A stretch of DNA of 64,000 nt from assembly GCF_030646155.1 (NCBI RefSeq), contig NZ_JAUTDN010000032.1, positions 1-64,000 on the forward strand. The letters are read 5' to 3'. Every line of letters starts with the position of its first letter. Position 1 is the stretch's first letter. This stretch comes from Conexibacter sp. CPCC 205762 (GTDB lineage: Bacteria; Actinomycetota; Thermoleophilia; Solirubrobacterales; Solirubrobacteraceae). Below, one piece after another: positions 7,944 through 18,374 of the stretch. The notes under the pieces were generated by a model. The model had not been told where the DNA came from. It did not search any database and worked only from the letters and a program-made list of their open reading frames with translations. Made by a program: the position numbers and the translations under genes.

Positions 7944-7963
7944 TAGAATGCTTGCCGGCAAGC
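7944..7963 (+). promoter_or_regulatory. -10 TAGAAT with adjoining 14-bp palindrome, MarR operator
   Basis: TAGAAT (7944-7949) is followed at once by the perfect palindrome GCTTGCCGGCAAGC (7950-7963), which would cover the transcription start. It lies 12 bp before the MarR-family gene, the usual layout for MarR autorepression. No clear -35 is visible. Confidence 0.55.
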
Positions 7964-7975
7964 AAGTGTTTTGGC

Positions 7976-8434
7976 ATGAGTGACACCTCGAACCCCGCAT
8001 CGACCTCCGACCTCGCAGCGCAGTTGCGCCTCTCGCTCGGGCGGCTGTCGCGGCGGCTGCGCGACACCGCCGCCGGCCATGAGCTGACGCCGACGCAGAT
8101 CTCGGTCCTCTTCATGGTCGTGCGGCGCGGGCCGCTCGGGCTCAAGCGGCTGGCCGAGCTGGAGGACCTCAACCCGACGATGCTCTCGCGCGTCGTCGCA
8201 GAGCTGGAGCGGCGCGGGCTGCTGACGCGCGCGCCCGACCCGGCCGACCGCCGCGCCGCCGTCGCCGCCGCCACCGGCGACGGCGTCGCGCTGCGCGAGC
8301 GGATCCAGCGCGAGCGGGCGCAGACGCTCGGCCGCGAGCTGGAGCGGCTGGACCCGCAGCAGCTCGCCGCGCTGGAAGCGGCGCTGCCGGTGCTCGACCA
8401 GCTCGGCGAGCAGCTCGCCGAGCGGCGCCGATGA
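7976..8434 (+). CDS. MarR-family transcriptional regulator
   Basis: A 152-aa winged-helix regulator. The helix-turn-helix region (LTPTQISVLFMV, LKRLAELEDLNPTMLSRVVAELERRGLL) and the wing (DPADRRAAVAAAT) are typical of MarR. The ATG at 7976 is preferred over an in-frame TTG at 7952, because that TTG lies inside the operator palindrome. It probably represses itself and the MFS efflux gene that starts 40 bp downstream. The ligand is unknown; such pairs usually respond to small phenolic or cationic toxins. Confidence 0.9.
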   Translation: MSDTSNPASTSDLAAQLRLSLGRLSRRLRDTAAGHELTPTQISVLFMVVRRGPLGLKRLAELEDLNPTMLSRVVAELERRGLLTRAPDPADRRAAVAAATGDGVALRERIQRERAQTLGRELERLDPQQLAALEAALPVLDQLGEQLAERRR

Positions 8435-8474
8435 GCGCGCCGCGAGAGGGCGCCCGCCGCGCGCGGGAGCGCCG

Positions 8475-9728
8475 ATGAGCGCGCTCGCGCTCCGCACCCG
8501 CGCCGCTGCCGCCTTCCCGGCGCTGTCGATACCGAACTACCGCCGCTACCTGCGCGGCCAGTCGCTGTCGCTCGTCGGCACCTGGATGCAGATGACGGCG
8601 CAGTCGTGGCTGGTGCTGACGCTGAGCGACTCCAGCTCCGCGCTCGGGATCGTGATCGGCCTGCAGACGCTGCCGGTGCTGCTGCTCGGCCCCTACGGCG
8701 GCGTCGTCGCCGACCGCGTCGACAAGCGACGGCTGATGATCGCGCTGCAGACCGCGATGGGCCTGCAGGCGGCGGCGCTCGGGCTGCTGGCGCTGAGCGG
8801 CGTCGCGAGACTGTGGATGGTCGCCGCGCTGGCGCTGCTGCTCGGCCTCAACAACGCCTTCGAGAACCCGGCGCGGCAGTCGTTCATGCTGGAGCTGGTC
8901 GGCCGCGACAGCCTCCGCAACGCGGTCAGCCTCAACTCGACGCTCGTCAACGTCGCGCGCGTGATCGGGCCGGCGGTCGGCGGCGTGCTGATCGCGACCG
9001 TCGGCGTCGGCGTCTGCTTCCTGCTCAACGCCGTCAGCTTCGTCTTCGTCGTCGGCTCGCTGCTGCGACTGGACGCGACCGCGCTCGATCCGAGCCCGCC
9101 GATCGTCCGCGCGAAGGGCCAGTTGCGCGAGGGCCTGCGCTACGTCGCGAGCGATCCGCAGCTGGCCGTGCCGCTGCTGATGATGGCGATCGCCGGCGTG
9201 CTGACGTACGAGTTCCAGGTGACGCTGCCGGTGCTGGCGAAGGGCCCGCTCGACGCCGGCGCCGAGGGCTTCGGCCTGATGACGGCGGCGATGGGCGCCG
9301 GCGCGGTCGGCGGCGGGCTGTGGGTCGCGACGCGCGGCAGCACCGGGCTGCCGTCGCTGACCCGCGCCGCCGCGCTGTTCGGCGTCGTGATGGTGCTCGC
9401 GGCGCTGGCGCCGAGCCTGCCGCTGGCGCTGGTGGCGCTGGCGCTCGTCGGCTGGGCGATGGTGCAGTTCATGTCGACCGGCAACGCGACGCTGCAATTG
9501 GAGGCCGACCCGGCGATGCGAGGCCGCGTGATGTCGCTGTGGTTCGTCGCCTTCCAGGGCTCGACGCCGATCGGCGGCCCGCTCGTCGGCTGGGCGATGG
9601 GCTGGCTCGGCGCTCGCGCCGGCCTCGGCATCGGCGCGATCGGCTGCCTGCTGGCGGCGCTGCTGGGCCTGGCGGCGTGGAGACGCGCCGGCGTGCGCGG
9701 CGGCGCGGGCGCGCCGGCCGCGGTCTGA
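8475..9728 (+). CDS. MFS transporter, EntS/MFS_3-like exporter
   Basis: A 417-aa integral membrane protein with about 12 predicted helices. The N-terminus (NYRRYLRGQSLSLVGTWMQ) and the loop GGVVADRVDKRR between helices 2 and 3 (the MFS motif A position) match the EntS/DUF894 group of drug and siderophore exporters. GGAG precedes the ATG by about 5 nt. It lies in an operon with the MarR regulator, suggesting inducible efflux of the regulator's ligand. The gene is followed at once by a 16-bp hairpin. Confidence 0.88.
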   Translation: MSALALRTRAAAAFPALSIPNYRRYLRGQSLSLVGTWMQMTAQSWLVLTLSDSSSALGIVIGLQTLPVLLLGPYGGVVADRVDKRRLMIALQTAMGLQAAALGLLALSGVARLWMVAALALLLGLNNAFENPARQSFMLELVGRDSLRNAVSLNSTLVNVARVIGPAVGGVLIATVGVGVCFLLNAVSFVFVVGSLLRLDATALDPSPPIVRAKGQLREGLRYVASDPQLAVPLLMMAIAGVLTYEFQVTLPVLAKGPLDAGAEGFGLMTAAMGAGAVGGGLWVATRGSTGLPSLTRAAALFGVVMVLAALAPSLPLALVALALVGWAMVQFMSTGNATLQLEADPAMRGRVMSLWFVAFQGSTPIGGPLVGWAMGWLGARAGLGIGAIGCLLAALLGLAAWRRAGVRGGAGAPAAV

Positions 9729-9732
9729 TCCG

Positions 9733-9769
9733 CGTGAAGTTGCTGGTCTCTGGGACCAGCAACTTCACG
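9733..9769 (+). terminator. 16-bp perfect hairpin after the MFS gene
   Basis: CGTGAAGTTGCTGGTC and its exact complement are separated by 5 nt, starting 4 bp past the MFS stop. No T-tract follows. The long perfect stem could be a terminator or a dispersed palindromic repeat; only a genome-wide search would tell. Confidence 0.6.
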
Positions 9770-9802
9770 GGGATGAGGTGAGGCTCTGGCAGAGGCAGGC
9801 CC

Positions 9803-9843
9803 TTGACACCGCTCGTCCGCTCAATTTAGAGTGGTCCTACCAC
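9803..9843 (+). promoter_or_regulatory. sigma-70-like promoter with GntR-type operator, copy 1
   Basis: TTGACA (9803-9808), an 18-bp spacer and TAGAGT (9827-9832) form a good promoter for the secreted glycosidase-like gene. GTGGTCCTACCAC (9831-9843) overlaps the end of the -10. It has the TGGTnnnACCA form bound by FadR-subfamily GntR regulators. The same promoter-operator arrangement occurs at 12121-12161. Confidence 0.75.
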
Positions 9844-9914
9844 CCGACCATAGGGCCGCGCCTGGCCGGGTGAGCGTGAGGAGAGATCGCGGCATCGACG
9901 AAGGGAGCCACGGG

Positions 9915-12065
9915 ATGTCCGTCCCCGCGTGGCCTGGCGCGTGTCGCCGGGTCGCTGCTGCATGCGCGCTCGCGAGCGCCGCACTCGCACTCGCCGCCGC
10001 GCCGGGCGCGCATGCGGCCGAGCCGCCGAACCTCGCGCTGAGCGGCACCGCCAGCGCGTCGAGCGCGCTCGGCGGCTATCCGGTCGCGGCCGTCAACGAC
10101 GGCAGACGCCAGACGACCGGCGGCTACTGGAACGACGCGACGCAGAACGTCTTCCCCGACTGGGTCCAGGTCAGCTGGCCGAGCGCGCAGCAGATCGGCA
10201 AGGTCGTCCTGCGGCTGCCGGCCCGCAGCCTGACCGCCGGCCAGCGGACGATGGCGAGACTGACGCTCCAGTACTGGGACGGCAGCGCCTGGCAGGCGAT
10301 CAGAGCGACCAACGGCCAGCCCAACCCGGCGGTCGACTGGGTCACGCCGACGACCGCCACCGGCGACCAGGTCCGCCCGTACTACTTCGCCCCGCTCAGA
10401 ACGACCGCAATCCGCGTCCTCTACGACGGCGGCAACAGCGACGGCTGGTCGTTCCTGGAGGAGCTGGAGGCCTACGACGCGACCCAGCTCGGCGACTACG
10501 ACCGCGCGGCCGACTGGCTGCGCGGCGAGGCGACGCGGCTGGAGGAGGGCTCGCGCAAGACCGCCTTCGACGGCACGCGCATCTACACGCCCGACGGCAC
10601 CGCCGCCTACAACGCGCTGTGGGTGCGCGACTGGCAGTACATGCTCGAGGGCCGGCCGCAGGGCGTCGGCGCCGCCGACGCGCGCGCGAACTTCATCTAC
10701 CTCGTCAACAGACAGCGTTCCAGCGACGGCGCGATCCCCGACCGCGTGCAGGGCGACGGCACCGCCGTCTTCAACGTGATCGGGAGCGAGCCGCCGACCG
10801 ACAACCCGCAGTTCCTCGTGCAGGCCGCGCACGAGTACTGGAAGTACAGCGGCGACCTGACGCTCTTCACCAGATACGCGTCGCAGCTGGAGAGAGGGAT
10901 GGCGCAGGTCGGCTGGGACGCGACCAACAGCCTCGTCTGGATCGACCCGAGAAACCAGCACTCGCCGTACGGCTTCACCGACACGATCGGCAAGCACGGC
11001 GACGAGCTGTTCTCCTCGCTGCTGTGGTGGGAGGCGGCCGGCAACCTCGCCGAGCTGTACGCCGCCGCCGGCGACGCGAGAGCGTCGGCGACGTGGGCGG
11101 CGAAGGCCTCCGCGGTCAGAGTCGGCCTGCAGACGCTCTACGACAGAGCGAGCGGGATGTTCCTCGCCTCCTCGCTGACGACCAACCAGATCGACGTCTG
11201 GGGCAGCGCCTACGCGGTCGCGCTCGGCGTCACGACGAGCACGCAGGCCGACGCGATCGCGAACTGGCTCAAGAGCAACTACGAGGGCGTCGTCGAGAAC
11301 GGCCAGCTGCGCCACCTGCCGGCGGGCGAGTACTGGAACAACGTGCTCGCCAGCTACCCGCTCGGGACCTACCAGAACGGCGCCTTCTGGGCGACGCCGG
11401 TCGGCTGGCTGATCGTCGCGCTCGACCGCGTCGACAGGGGCCTCGCGCGGCAGACGGCGATCGACCTCGTGACGTACTTCAGAGAGGTCGGGCCGTGGGA
11501 GGCCTCCAACGCCGCGCTCGGCTACGTCGGCGTCGGGCAGTATGTCGCGAGCGCGACGACCCCGCTGGCCGGGATCGATCAGGTCGACGGGCCGAACCTC
11601 GCGCTGAGCGCGACGGCGAGCGCGTCGAGCACCCACTCCTCTGGGGCGTATCCGGCCGGCGGCGTCAACGACGGTCACGTCGAGGAGGCGCTCGGCTACT
11701 GGAACGACGGCACGCAGAACGTCTTCCCCGACACCGTCCAGGTGACGTGGGCGAGCGCGAGAACGATCGACAAGGTCGTCCTGCGGATGCCGGTCGTCTC
11801 CTATCTGACGACGGCCGCGCGGACGCAGCCGAGACTGACCCTGCAGTACCTCGACGGCGCGACCTGGAGAGACGTCGCGCCGACCAACGGCCAGCCCAAC
11901 CCGGTGACGGGCTGGGTCGTGCCGAGCAGAGCGACCGGTGAGGAGCAGCGGACGTTCCGCTTCGCGCCGCTGAGCACGACCGCGCTGCGGGTCCGCTTCG
12001 ACGCCGGCAACGGCGACGGCTGGGCCTTCCTGGAAGAGCTGCAGGCGTTCCACACGGGCGCCTAG
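9915..12065 (+). CDS. secreted glycosidase-like protein with two discoidin-type domains
   Basis: A 716-aa exported protein. A signal peptide (1 to about 33, ending AHA) is followed by a discoidin (F5/8 type C, CBM32-like) domain at about 36-190. A central helical domain (about 195-555) carries WVRDWQY, DNPQFLVQAA and repeated Trp/Tyr-rich segments like those of (alpha/alpha)6 six-hairpin glycosidases. A second discoidin domain (about 560-716) ends the protein. The two discoidin domains resemble each other (NLALS, YWND.TQNVFPD, DGW.FLEEL). The GH family is not recognised. AGGGAG lies 8 nt before the ATG. About 16 of 44 arginines are AGA. It probably cleaves an extracellular glycan whose sugar is imported by the adjacent ABC system. 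Its paralogue is at 20179-22314. Confidence 0.75.
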   Translation: MSVPAWPGACRRVAAACALASAALALAAAPGAHAAEPPNLALSGTASASSALGGYPVAAVNDGRRQTTGGYWNDATQNVFPDWVQVSWPSAQQIGKVVLRLPARSLTAGQRTMARLTLQYWDGSAWQAIRATNGQPNPAVDWVTPTTATGDQVRPYYFAPLRTTAIRVLYDGGNSDGWSFLEELEAYDATQLGDYDRAADWLRGEATRLEEGSRKTAFDGTRIYTPDGTAAYNALWVRDWQYMLEGRPQGVGAADARANFIYLVNRQRSSDGAIPDRVQGDGTAVFNVIGSEPPTDNPQFLVQAAHEYWKYSGDLTLFTRYASQLERGMAQVGWDATNSLVWIDPRNQHSPYGFTDTIGKHGDELFSSLLWWEAAGNLAELYAAAGDARASATWAAKASAVRVGLQTLYDRASGMFLASSLTTNQIDVWGSAYAVALGVTTSTQADAIANWLKSNYEGVVENGQLRHLPAGEYWNNVLASYPLGTYQNGAFWATPVGWLIVALDRVDRGLARQTAIDLVTYFREVGPWEASNAALGYVGVGQYVASATTPLAGIDQVDGPNLALSATASASSTHSSGAYPAGGVNDGHVEEALGYWNDGTQNVFPDTVQVTWASARTIDKVVLRMPVVSYLTTAARTQPRLTLQYLDGATWRDVAPTNGQPNPVTGWVVPSRATGEEQRTFRFAPLSTTALRVRFDAGNGDGWAFLEELQAFHTGA

Positions 12066-12080
12066 CGCCCCTCGCAGCAC

Positions 12081-12112
12081 CCCGGATCGCCCGTCACGGC
12101 GGGCGATCCGGG
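12081..12112 (+). terminator. strong hairpin terminator
   Basis: A perfect 13-bp inverted repeat (CCCGGATCGCCCG and its complement, 6-nt loop) lies 15 bp past the stop of the first glycosidase-like gene and just before the next promoter. It makes that gene a separate transcription unit from the downstream operon. Confidence 0.75.
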
Positions 12113-12120
12113 CGCAGGAC

Positions 12121-12161
12121 TTGACATGACCAACGGTCCACACGTAGGGTGGTACTACCAC
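12121..12161 (+). promoter_or_regulatory. sigma-70-like promoter with GntR-type operator, copy 2
   Basis: TTGACA (12121-12126), an 18-bp spacer and TAGGGT (12145-12150) precede the sugar-uptake operon. The perfect palindrome GTGGTA-C-TACCAC (12149-12161) overlaps the -10. The offset from the -35 is 28 bp, identical to copy 1. Binding here should block RNA polymerase, so derepression by a sugar-derived ligand is the simplest reading. Confidence 0.8.
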
Positions 12162-12188
12162 CGGGCCACTGAGATGGAGGAGAGGCAG

Positions 12189-13418
12189 ATGGACGGACGG
12201 ATCCAGCGCGGGCGGGTGGCCCGCGCACTGCTCGCGACGACCCTTGCATGCGTCGCCACGGCAGGCGCCGCCGGATGCGGCAGCAGCAGCGACGACGACG
12301 GCTCCACGAGCGCGTCGAGCGGCGCCGGCACCGCCGCGGCGACGACCGCCGGCGGCGGAGGCGGCGACGCGACCGAGATCGCGGCGCGGACCTTCTCCGA
12401 CAGAGTCTGCGAGCCGAAGGACCCGTCCGTGATCGCGGACATCCCGAGATCGGTCGCCGGCTTCACCGGCTACGACTCGGCGCCCGGCGACTGGCTCGCC
12501 GAGCCGGCCGACAGCCCCTTGAGAGGCAAGCGCGTCAGCTGGACCTCGATGGGCCTCGGCCAGCCGTTCTTCCTCGCGATCCAGGACCACTGGAAGTCGT
12601 TCGCGAGCAGATACGGCTTCGACCTCAAGACCTACGACGGCAAGTTCGACGCCAGCGGCGTGCAGAAGGTCGTCGAGGACATCAGCGCCGACAAGCCCGA
12701 CGCGGTCGCCTTCGCGCCGCTGGACTCCGACGCCTCCGTCCCGCAGATCAGACGCCTGACCGGCTCCGGCGCGAAGGTCGTCACGTACAACGTGCAGCCG
12801 CGCGAGCAGGAGGTGCCGCGCGTCTTCGCCGACGACTACCTCGGCTCGCAGATCGTCGGCTGCAACGCCGGCGCCTACTGGAACGAGAAGTTCGGCGACA
12901 GACAGGCCGTCATCGGTGTCGTCGACCTGCCCGAGCTGCCGCAGGTGCAGGACCGCAGAAACGGCTTCGTGAAGGGCTTCCTGTCGCAGGTGCCGACGGC
13001 CAAGGTCGGCGCCAGCGTCGACGGCGGCGGCACGCTCGACAAGGCCGCTCCCGCCGCGACCGACCTGATCCAGGGCAACCCCGACGTCAACGTCATCTTC
13101 GGCATCAACAACGACTCCTCGCTCGGCACCGTGCAGGCGCTGAAGGCGGCGGGGAAGTACGACGCCGACTGGGGCGTGCTCGCCTCCGTCGACGGCTCCG
13201 CGCCGGTGATGAGAGAGCTGGGCGACCCGAACACGCCGTACAAGGCCGAGGGCGGCTACCCGCCGTACGACTTCGCCGTCGCGGCCTTCAACCTGCTCGG
13301 CGCGGCGATGGAGGGCAGAACCGACGCGAGAACGCAGGTCGTGCTCGTCTACCCGCCGATCAAGCCGGACGCGGCCGCGATCAGAGAGTGGCTCGACGTC
13401 CAGTACCCGGGCAGCTGA
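12189..13418 (+). CDS. sugar ABC transporter substrate-binding lipoprotein
   Basis: A 409-aa protein. The ATG at 12189 follows GGAGGAGAGG and starts a lipoprotein signal peptide with lipobox AGAAGC; the Cys is followed by a Ser/Asp/Thr/Gly-rich tether (about 30-60). The mature part is a periplasmic-binding protein of the RbsB/Peripla_BP_4 type (VSWTSMGLGQPFFLAIQDH, DAVAFAPLDSDASVPQIRR, IFGINNDSSLG). In-frame ATGs further upstream lie in or near the operator and are rejected. It is the first gene of the operon with the ATPase 9 bp downstream. By eye 11 of 21 arginine codons are AGA, against about 4 of 61 in that ATPase. Confidence 0.93.
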   Translation: MDGRIQRGRVARALLATTLACVATAGAAGCGSSSDDDGSTSASSGAGTAAATTAGGGGGDATEIAARTFSDRVCEPKDPSVIADIPRSVAGFTGYDSAPGDWLAEPADSPLRGKRVSWTSMGLGQPFFLAIQDHWKSFASRYGFDLKTYDGKFDASGVQKVVEDISADKPDAVAFAPLDSDASVPQIRRLTGSGAKVVTYNVQPREQEVPRVFADDYLGSQIVGCNAGAYWNEKFGDRQAVIGVVDLPELPQVQDRRNGFVKGFLSQVPTAKVGASVDGGGTLDKAAPAATDLIQGNPDVNVIFGINNDSSLGTVQALKAAGKYDADWGVLASVDGSAPVMRELGDPNTPYKAEGGYPPYDFAVAAFNLLGAAMEGRTDARTQVVLVYPPIKPDAAAIREWLDVQYPGS

Positions 13419-13427
13419 GCTGAGGCG

Positions 13428-14971
<1,544 letters not shown>

Positions 14972-14975
<4 letters not shown>

Positions 14976-16003
14976 GCACCCTGTCCACGCGGCTGCGGAC
15001 GCGGCTGCGCGAGCGCGGCGGGATCGACGTGCAGACGGTCGTCACGCTGGCCGTGCTGATCGCGATGATCGTCGTCTTCTCGCAGCTCAACGACCGCTTC
15101 CTGACGGTCGACAACTTCAAGAACGTGCTCGTGCAGACGGCGCCGGTGATGCTCGTCGGCTGCGCCGTGACGCTCGTGATGATCGCCCGCGGGCTCGACC
15201 TCTCGGTCGGCTCGGTGGCGGCGGTCGCGGCCGTCTTCGCCGCCGCCTTCACGGCCAGACACGGCTGGTCGCTGGTCGCCGCCGGGATCGGCGCGCTCGC
15301 GATCGGCGGGCTGTTCGGGCTCGTCAACGGGCTGCTGATCGTGCGCCTGCAGGTCAACCCGATCATCGCGACGCTGGGGACGATGAACGTCGCCCGCGGC
15401 GCCGCCTACCTGATCTCGTCGTCGGCGATCATCGTCGGCCTGCCGGCCGGCTGGGGCGACCTCGGCACCAGCTCGGTCGGCCCCGTGCCGACGCCGGTCG
15501 CGATCGCGCTGGTCGCGATCGTCGTCTTCCAGCTGGTGCTCAACCGCACCGCCTTCGGCCGCCACGTCTACGCGATCGGCGGCAACGAGGAGACGGCGCG
15601 GCTGTCTGGCGTCAACGTCGGCCGCGCGCTCGTGATCCTCTACGTGCTGGCCGGGCTGACCGCGGGCCTCGCCGGCCTGATGATGGCCTCGCGCTTCGGC
15701 AGCGGCGACCCCAACGCCTACGTCGGCTTCGAGTTCGACGTGATCGTCGCGGTGATCCTCGGCGGCACGAGCTTGGCGGGCGGGGAGGGGCGCGTCGCCG
15801 GTACCGTCCTGGGCGCTCTGATCGTCGGCTTCCTCTCCAACTCGCTCAACCTGATCGGCGTCGACCCCTTCTGGCAGTACGTCGCGAAGGGCACCGTGCT
15901 GATCTTCGCGGTCGTGCTCGATCGCTTCGTCCGCTCCGGCACCGCCGGCGCGCAGCTGCGGCTGCCGCGGCTCGGGCGCAGAACGGCGGGGGCGGCCGCA
16001 TGA
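14972..16003 (+). CDS. sugar ABC transporter permease (RbsC type)
   Basis: A 343-aa integral membrane protein with about 8-10 helices. The GTG at 14972 overlaps the ATPase stop and puts the N-terminus at VSTLSTRLRTRLRERG. Typical RbsC-family segments are visible: MIARGLDLSVGSV, NPIIATLGTMNVARG, AIGGNEETARLSGVNV and ILGGTSLAGGEGRVAGT. It forms the CUT2 importer with the two preceding genes. The next gene starts within its stop (ATGA). Confidence 0.95.
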
Positions 16004-16875
16004 GCGCCCCGACGCAGGTCGCGCTCGACGCGATCGAGGTCGTCGCCGACGGCCTCGACCACCCCGAGGGCGTCGCCGTCGGCGCCGACGGCACGCTCTA
16101 CGCCGGCGGCGAGGCCGGCCAGCTCTACCGCATCGACCAGGCGACCGGCGCGGTCGAGCAGATCGCCTGCTCGGGCGGCTGGATCCTCGGCCTCGCGCTC
16201 GACTGCGACGACACGATCGTCGCGTGCGACCCGAAGCGCAGAGAGCTGCTGACGGTCACGCCCGGCGGCGAGATCGCGGTGCTCTCGCGCGGGACCGCCG
16301 CGCTGCCGCTGACGAACCCCAACTGGCCGGTCTTCTCCGACGACGCGCTGTACGTCTCCGACTCCGGCACGTGGGAGGGCGCCGAGGGGCGGATCTACCG
16401 CGTCGCGGGCGACGGGACGACGGAGCTGTGGACCGACGCCGTGCCGCGCTTCACGAACGGGATGGCGCTCAACGCCGCCGGCGACGCGCTGTTCGTCGTC
16501 GAGTCGACGGGACCGAGCGTCAGCCGCGTGCCGATCCTGCCCGACGGCTCGGCCGGCGCGCCGGAGCTGGTCGTGGAGCTGCCGGGGACCGTCCCCGACG
16601 GGCTCGCCTTCGACGAGGAGGGCGCGCTCTACATCGCCTGCTACCGGCCGGACCGGATCTACCGGCTCGACCGCCACGGCGACCTCGCGGTCGTCGCGGA
16701 GGACTACCAGGGGACCGTCGTCGGCGCCCCGACCAACGTCGCGCTCGGCGGGCGCGACGGCCGTGACCTCTTCATCGCCAGCCTCGCCCGCTGGCACGTG
16801 GGGCGCCTGCGCGTGGCCGTGCCCGGCCTGCCGCTGCGCTATCCGTCATTGCGATCGATCAGGGGACGCAGATGA
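16000..16875 (+). CDS. SMP-30/gluconolactonase-family lactonase
   Basis: A 291-aa six-bladed beta-propeller protein. Metal-site and blade motifs of the SMP-30/gluconolaconase/LRE family are present: an early Glu in HPEGVAVG, Asn in FTNGMALN and Asp in VPDGLAFD. Such enzymes hydrolyse sugar lactones formed by aldose dehydrogenases. Here the partner dehydrogenases could be the SDRs encoded just downstream. It has no signal peptide, so it should be cytoplasmic. It is coupled by ATGA overlaps to the permease before it and to the regulator after it. Confidence 0.88.
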   Translation: MSAPTQVALDAIEVVADGLDHPEGVAVGADGTLYAGGEAGQLYRIDQATGAVEQIACSGGWILGLALDCDDTIVACDPKRRELLTVTPGGEIAVLSRGTAALPLTNPNWPVFSDDALYVSDSGTWEGAEGRIYRVAGDGTTELWTDAVPRFTNGMALNAAGDALFVVESTGPSVSRVPILPDGSAGAPELVVELPGTVPDGLAFDEEGALYIACYRPDRIYRLDRHGDLAVVAEDYQGTVVGAPTNVALGGRDGRDLFIASLARWHVGRLRVAVPGLPLRYPSLRSIRGRR

Positions 16876-17600
16876 GTCCGGACAACCCGCTCTACGGGAC
16901 GATCGAGCCCGTGCGCAGCACCGACGCCGTCGCGCAGCGGATCGAGCGGCTGATCCTCGACCAGCGGCTGGCGCCGGGCTCGGCGCTGCCGGCCGAGCGC
17001 GAGCTGGCCGCCCAGCTCGGCGTCTCCCGCAATGTGCTGCGCGAGGCGCTGCGGTCGCTGTCGCAGAAGGGGCTGATCAGAGTCGTCCACGGCCGCGGCG
17101 CGTTCGTGCAGGAGCCGACGACGGAGGCGGTCGAGGAGTCGCTGACGATGCTGCTGCAGCGGCGCCGCGTCTCGCTCGTCGACCTCTGCGACGCGCGCCT
17201 GCTGCTGGAGCCGGAGATGGCGGCGCTCGCCGCCGCGCGCGGCAGCGAGGCCGACCGCGTCGCGCTGCGCGCGGCGATGACGGCGCTGGAGCAGGCCGCC
17301 GAGGACGCCGAGGCGCACGTCGAGGCCGACCTCGCGCTGCACCGCCGGATCGCGGAGATGGCCGGCCACAGCGTCTACGAGGCGATCACCGAGGCGGTCC
17401 GCGCGCCGGTCACGCGCTCGATGCTGCTCGGCACCAGCGTGCCGCGCGCGATCGACGCCTCCGACGACCACCACCGCGCGATCGTCGAGGCGATCGCCTC
17501 CGGCGACGGCGACGCCGCGCGTGCCGCGATGCGCGAGCACATCGCCTACATCCGCGACTACGTCGAGGAGCGCGACGAGGCCCAGCGAGGTGGCAGATGA
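16872..17600 (+). CDS. GntR-family regulator, FadR (FCD) subfamily
   Basis: A 242-aa regulator. The N-terminal winged helix (about 15-85: DAVAQRIERLI, LPAERELAAQLGVSRNVLREALRSL, GRGAFV) is followed by an all-helical FCD ligand-binding domain with Asp/His metal-type residues (DLALHRRIAEMAGH, DDHHRAIVEAI, REHIAYI). FadR-subfamily proteins typically bind TGGTnnnACCA-type palindromes, which is the form of the operators at 9831-9843 and 12149-12161. It therefore most likely represses both transcription units of the locus, including its own. The effector is probably a sugar acid or other pathway intermediate, by analogy with FCD relatives. Confidence 0.93.
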   Translation: MSPDNPLYGTIEPVRSTDAVAQRIERLILDQRLAPGSALPAERELAAQLGVSRNVLREALRSLSQKGLIRVVHGRGAFVQEPTTEAVEESLTMLLQRRRVSLVDLCDARLLLEPEMAALAAARGSEADRVALRAAMTALEQAAEDAEAHVEADLALHRRIAEMAGHSVYEAITEAVRAPVTRSMLLGTSVPRAIDASDDHHRAIVEAIASGDGDAARAAMREHIAYIRDYVEERDEAQRGGR

Positions 17601-18373
17601 GCCGCTTCGCGGGCAGGACGGCGGTCGTCACCGGCGCCGCCTCGGGCATCGGCGAGGCGTGCGCGCGGCTGCTGGCGGCGGAGGGCGCGGCGGTCGTCGT
17701 CGGCGACCTCGACGGCGACGGCGCCGCGCGCGTCGCGCAGGAGATCGAGGCGGCCGGCGGGCGCGCGCTCGCGATCGCGACCGACGTCGGCGACTCGGCC
17801 CAGGTCGAGCGGATGCTGACCGTCGCCGACGAGCGGCTCGGCGGGATCGACGTGCTCGTCAACAACGCCGGCGTGCTGCGGCTGGACAAGATCGTCGACG
17901 TCAGCGACGAGGCGTGGGAGTTCACGCTCCGCACCAACCTGACGAGCGTCTTCTACTGCTCGCGCGGGGCGGCGCGGCGGATGATCGCGCAGGGCCGCGG
18001 CGGCCGGATCGTCTCGATCTCCTCGATCCACGCGGTCCTGTCGGAGCCCGACGGCGGCCCCTACACGGCCGCCAAGGGCGGGATCGAGGCGTTCTCGCGC
18101 ACGCTCGCCGCCGAGCTGGCGCCGCACGGCGTCACCGTCAACTGCGTGCGGCCGGGCGCGACCTGGACCGCGCTCAGCCGGCCGCTCTACACCGCGCCGG
18201 TGCTGGCGGCGCTGAAGCAGCGGATCCCGCTCGGCGAGATCGGCGAGCCGGAGCAGATCGCGCAGGCGGTCGCCCACTTCGCCAGCGACGCGAGCCGCTA
18301 CTCGACGGGCACGACGCTCGACGTCGACGGCGGCTACATCATGGACGGCAGCCTCCCGGCGGCGAGCTACTGA
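17597..18373 (+). CDS. short-chain dehydrogenase/reductase
   Basis: A 258-aa classical SDR. It has the cofactor motif TGAASGIG near the N-terminus, NNAGV in the middle and the catalytic Ser/Tyr/Lys (SSIHAV then YTAAKGG). The Asp at the end of beta-2 (VVGDLDGDG) suggests NAD rather than NADP. The start overlaps the GntR stop by 4 bp. In this locus it is likely to oxidise the imported sugar to a lactone for the SMP-30 enzyme, though a role on a later intermediate is equally possible. Confidence 0.93.
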   Translation: MSRFAGRTAVVTGAASGIGEACARLLAAEGAAVVVGDLDGDGAARVAQEIEAAGGRALAIATDVGDSAQVERMLTVADERLGGIDVLVNNAGVLRLDKIVDVSDEAWEFTLRTNLTSVFYCSRGAARRMIAQGRGGRIVSISSIHAVLSEPDGGPYTAAKGGIEAFSRTLAAELAPHGVTVNCVRPGATWTALSRPLYTAPVLAALKQRIPLGEIGEPEQIAQAVAHFASDASRYSTGTTLDVDGGYIMDGSLPAASY

Positions 18374-18374
18374 G

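Noticed and set aside
7952..7975. Upstream TTG start for the MarR gene, adding eight residues
   Set aside because: The added codons lie inside the operator palindrome and the family N-terminus fits the ATG at 7976.
12126..12188. Upstream ATG starts for the sugar-binding lipoprotein at 12126 and 12174
   Set aside because: The first lies in the -35/operator region. Only the ATG at 12189 has GGAGGAGAGG correctly placed and gives a standard lipoprotein signal.
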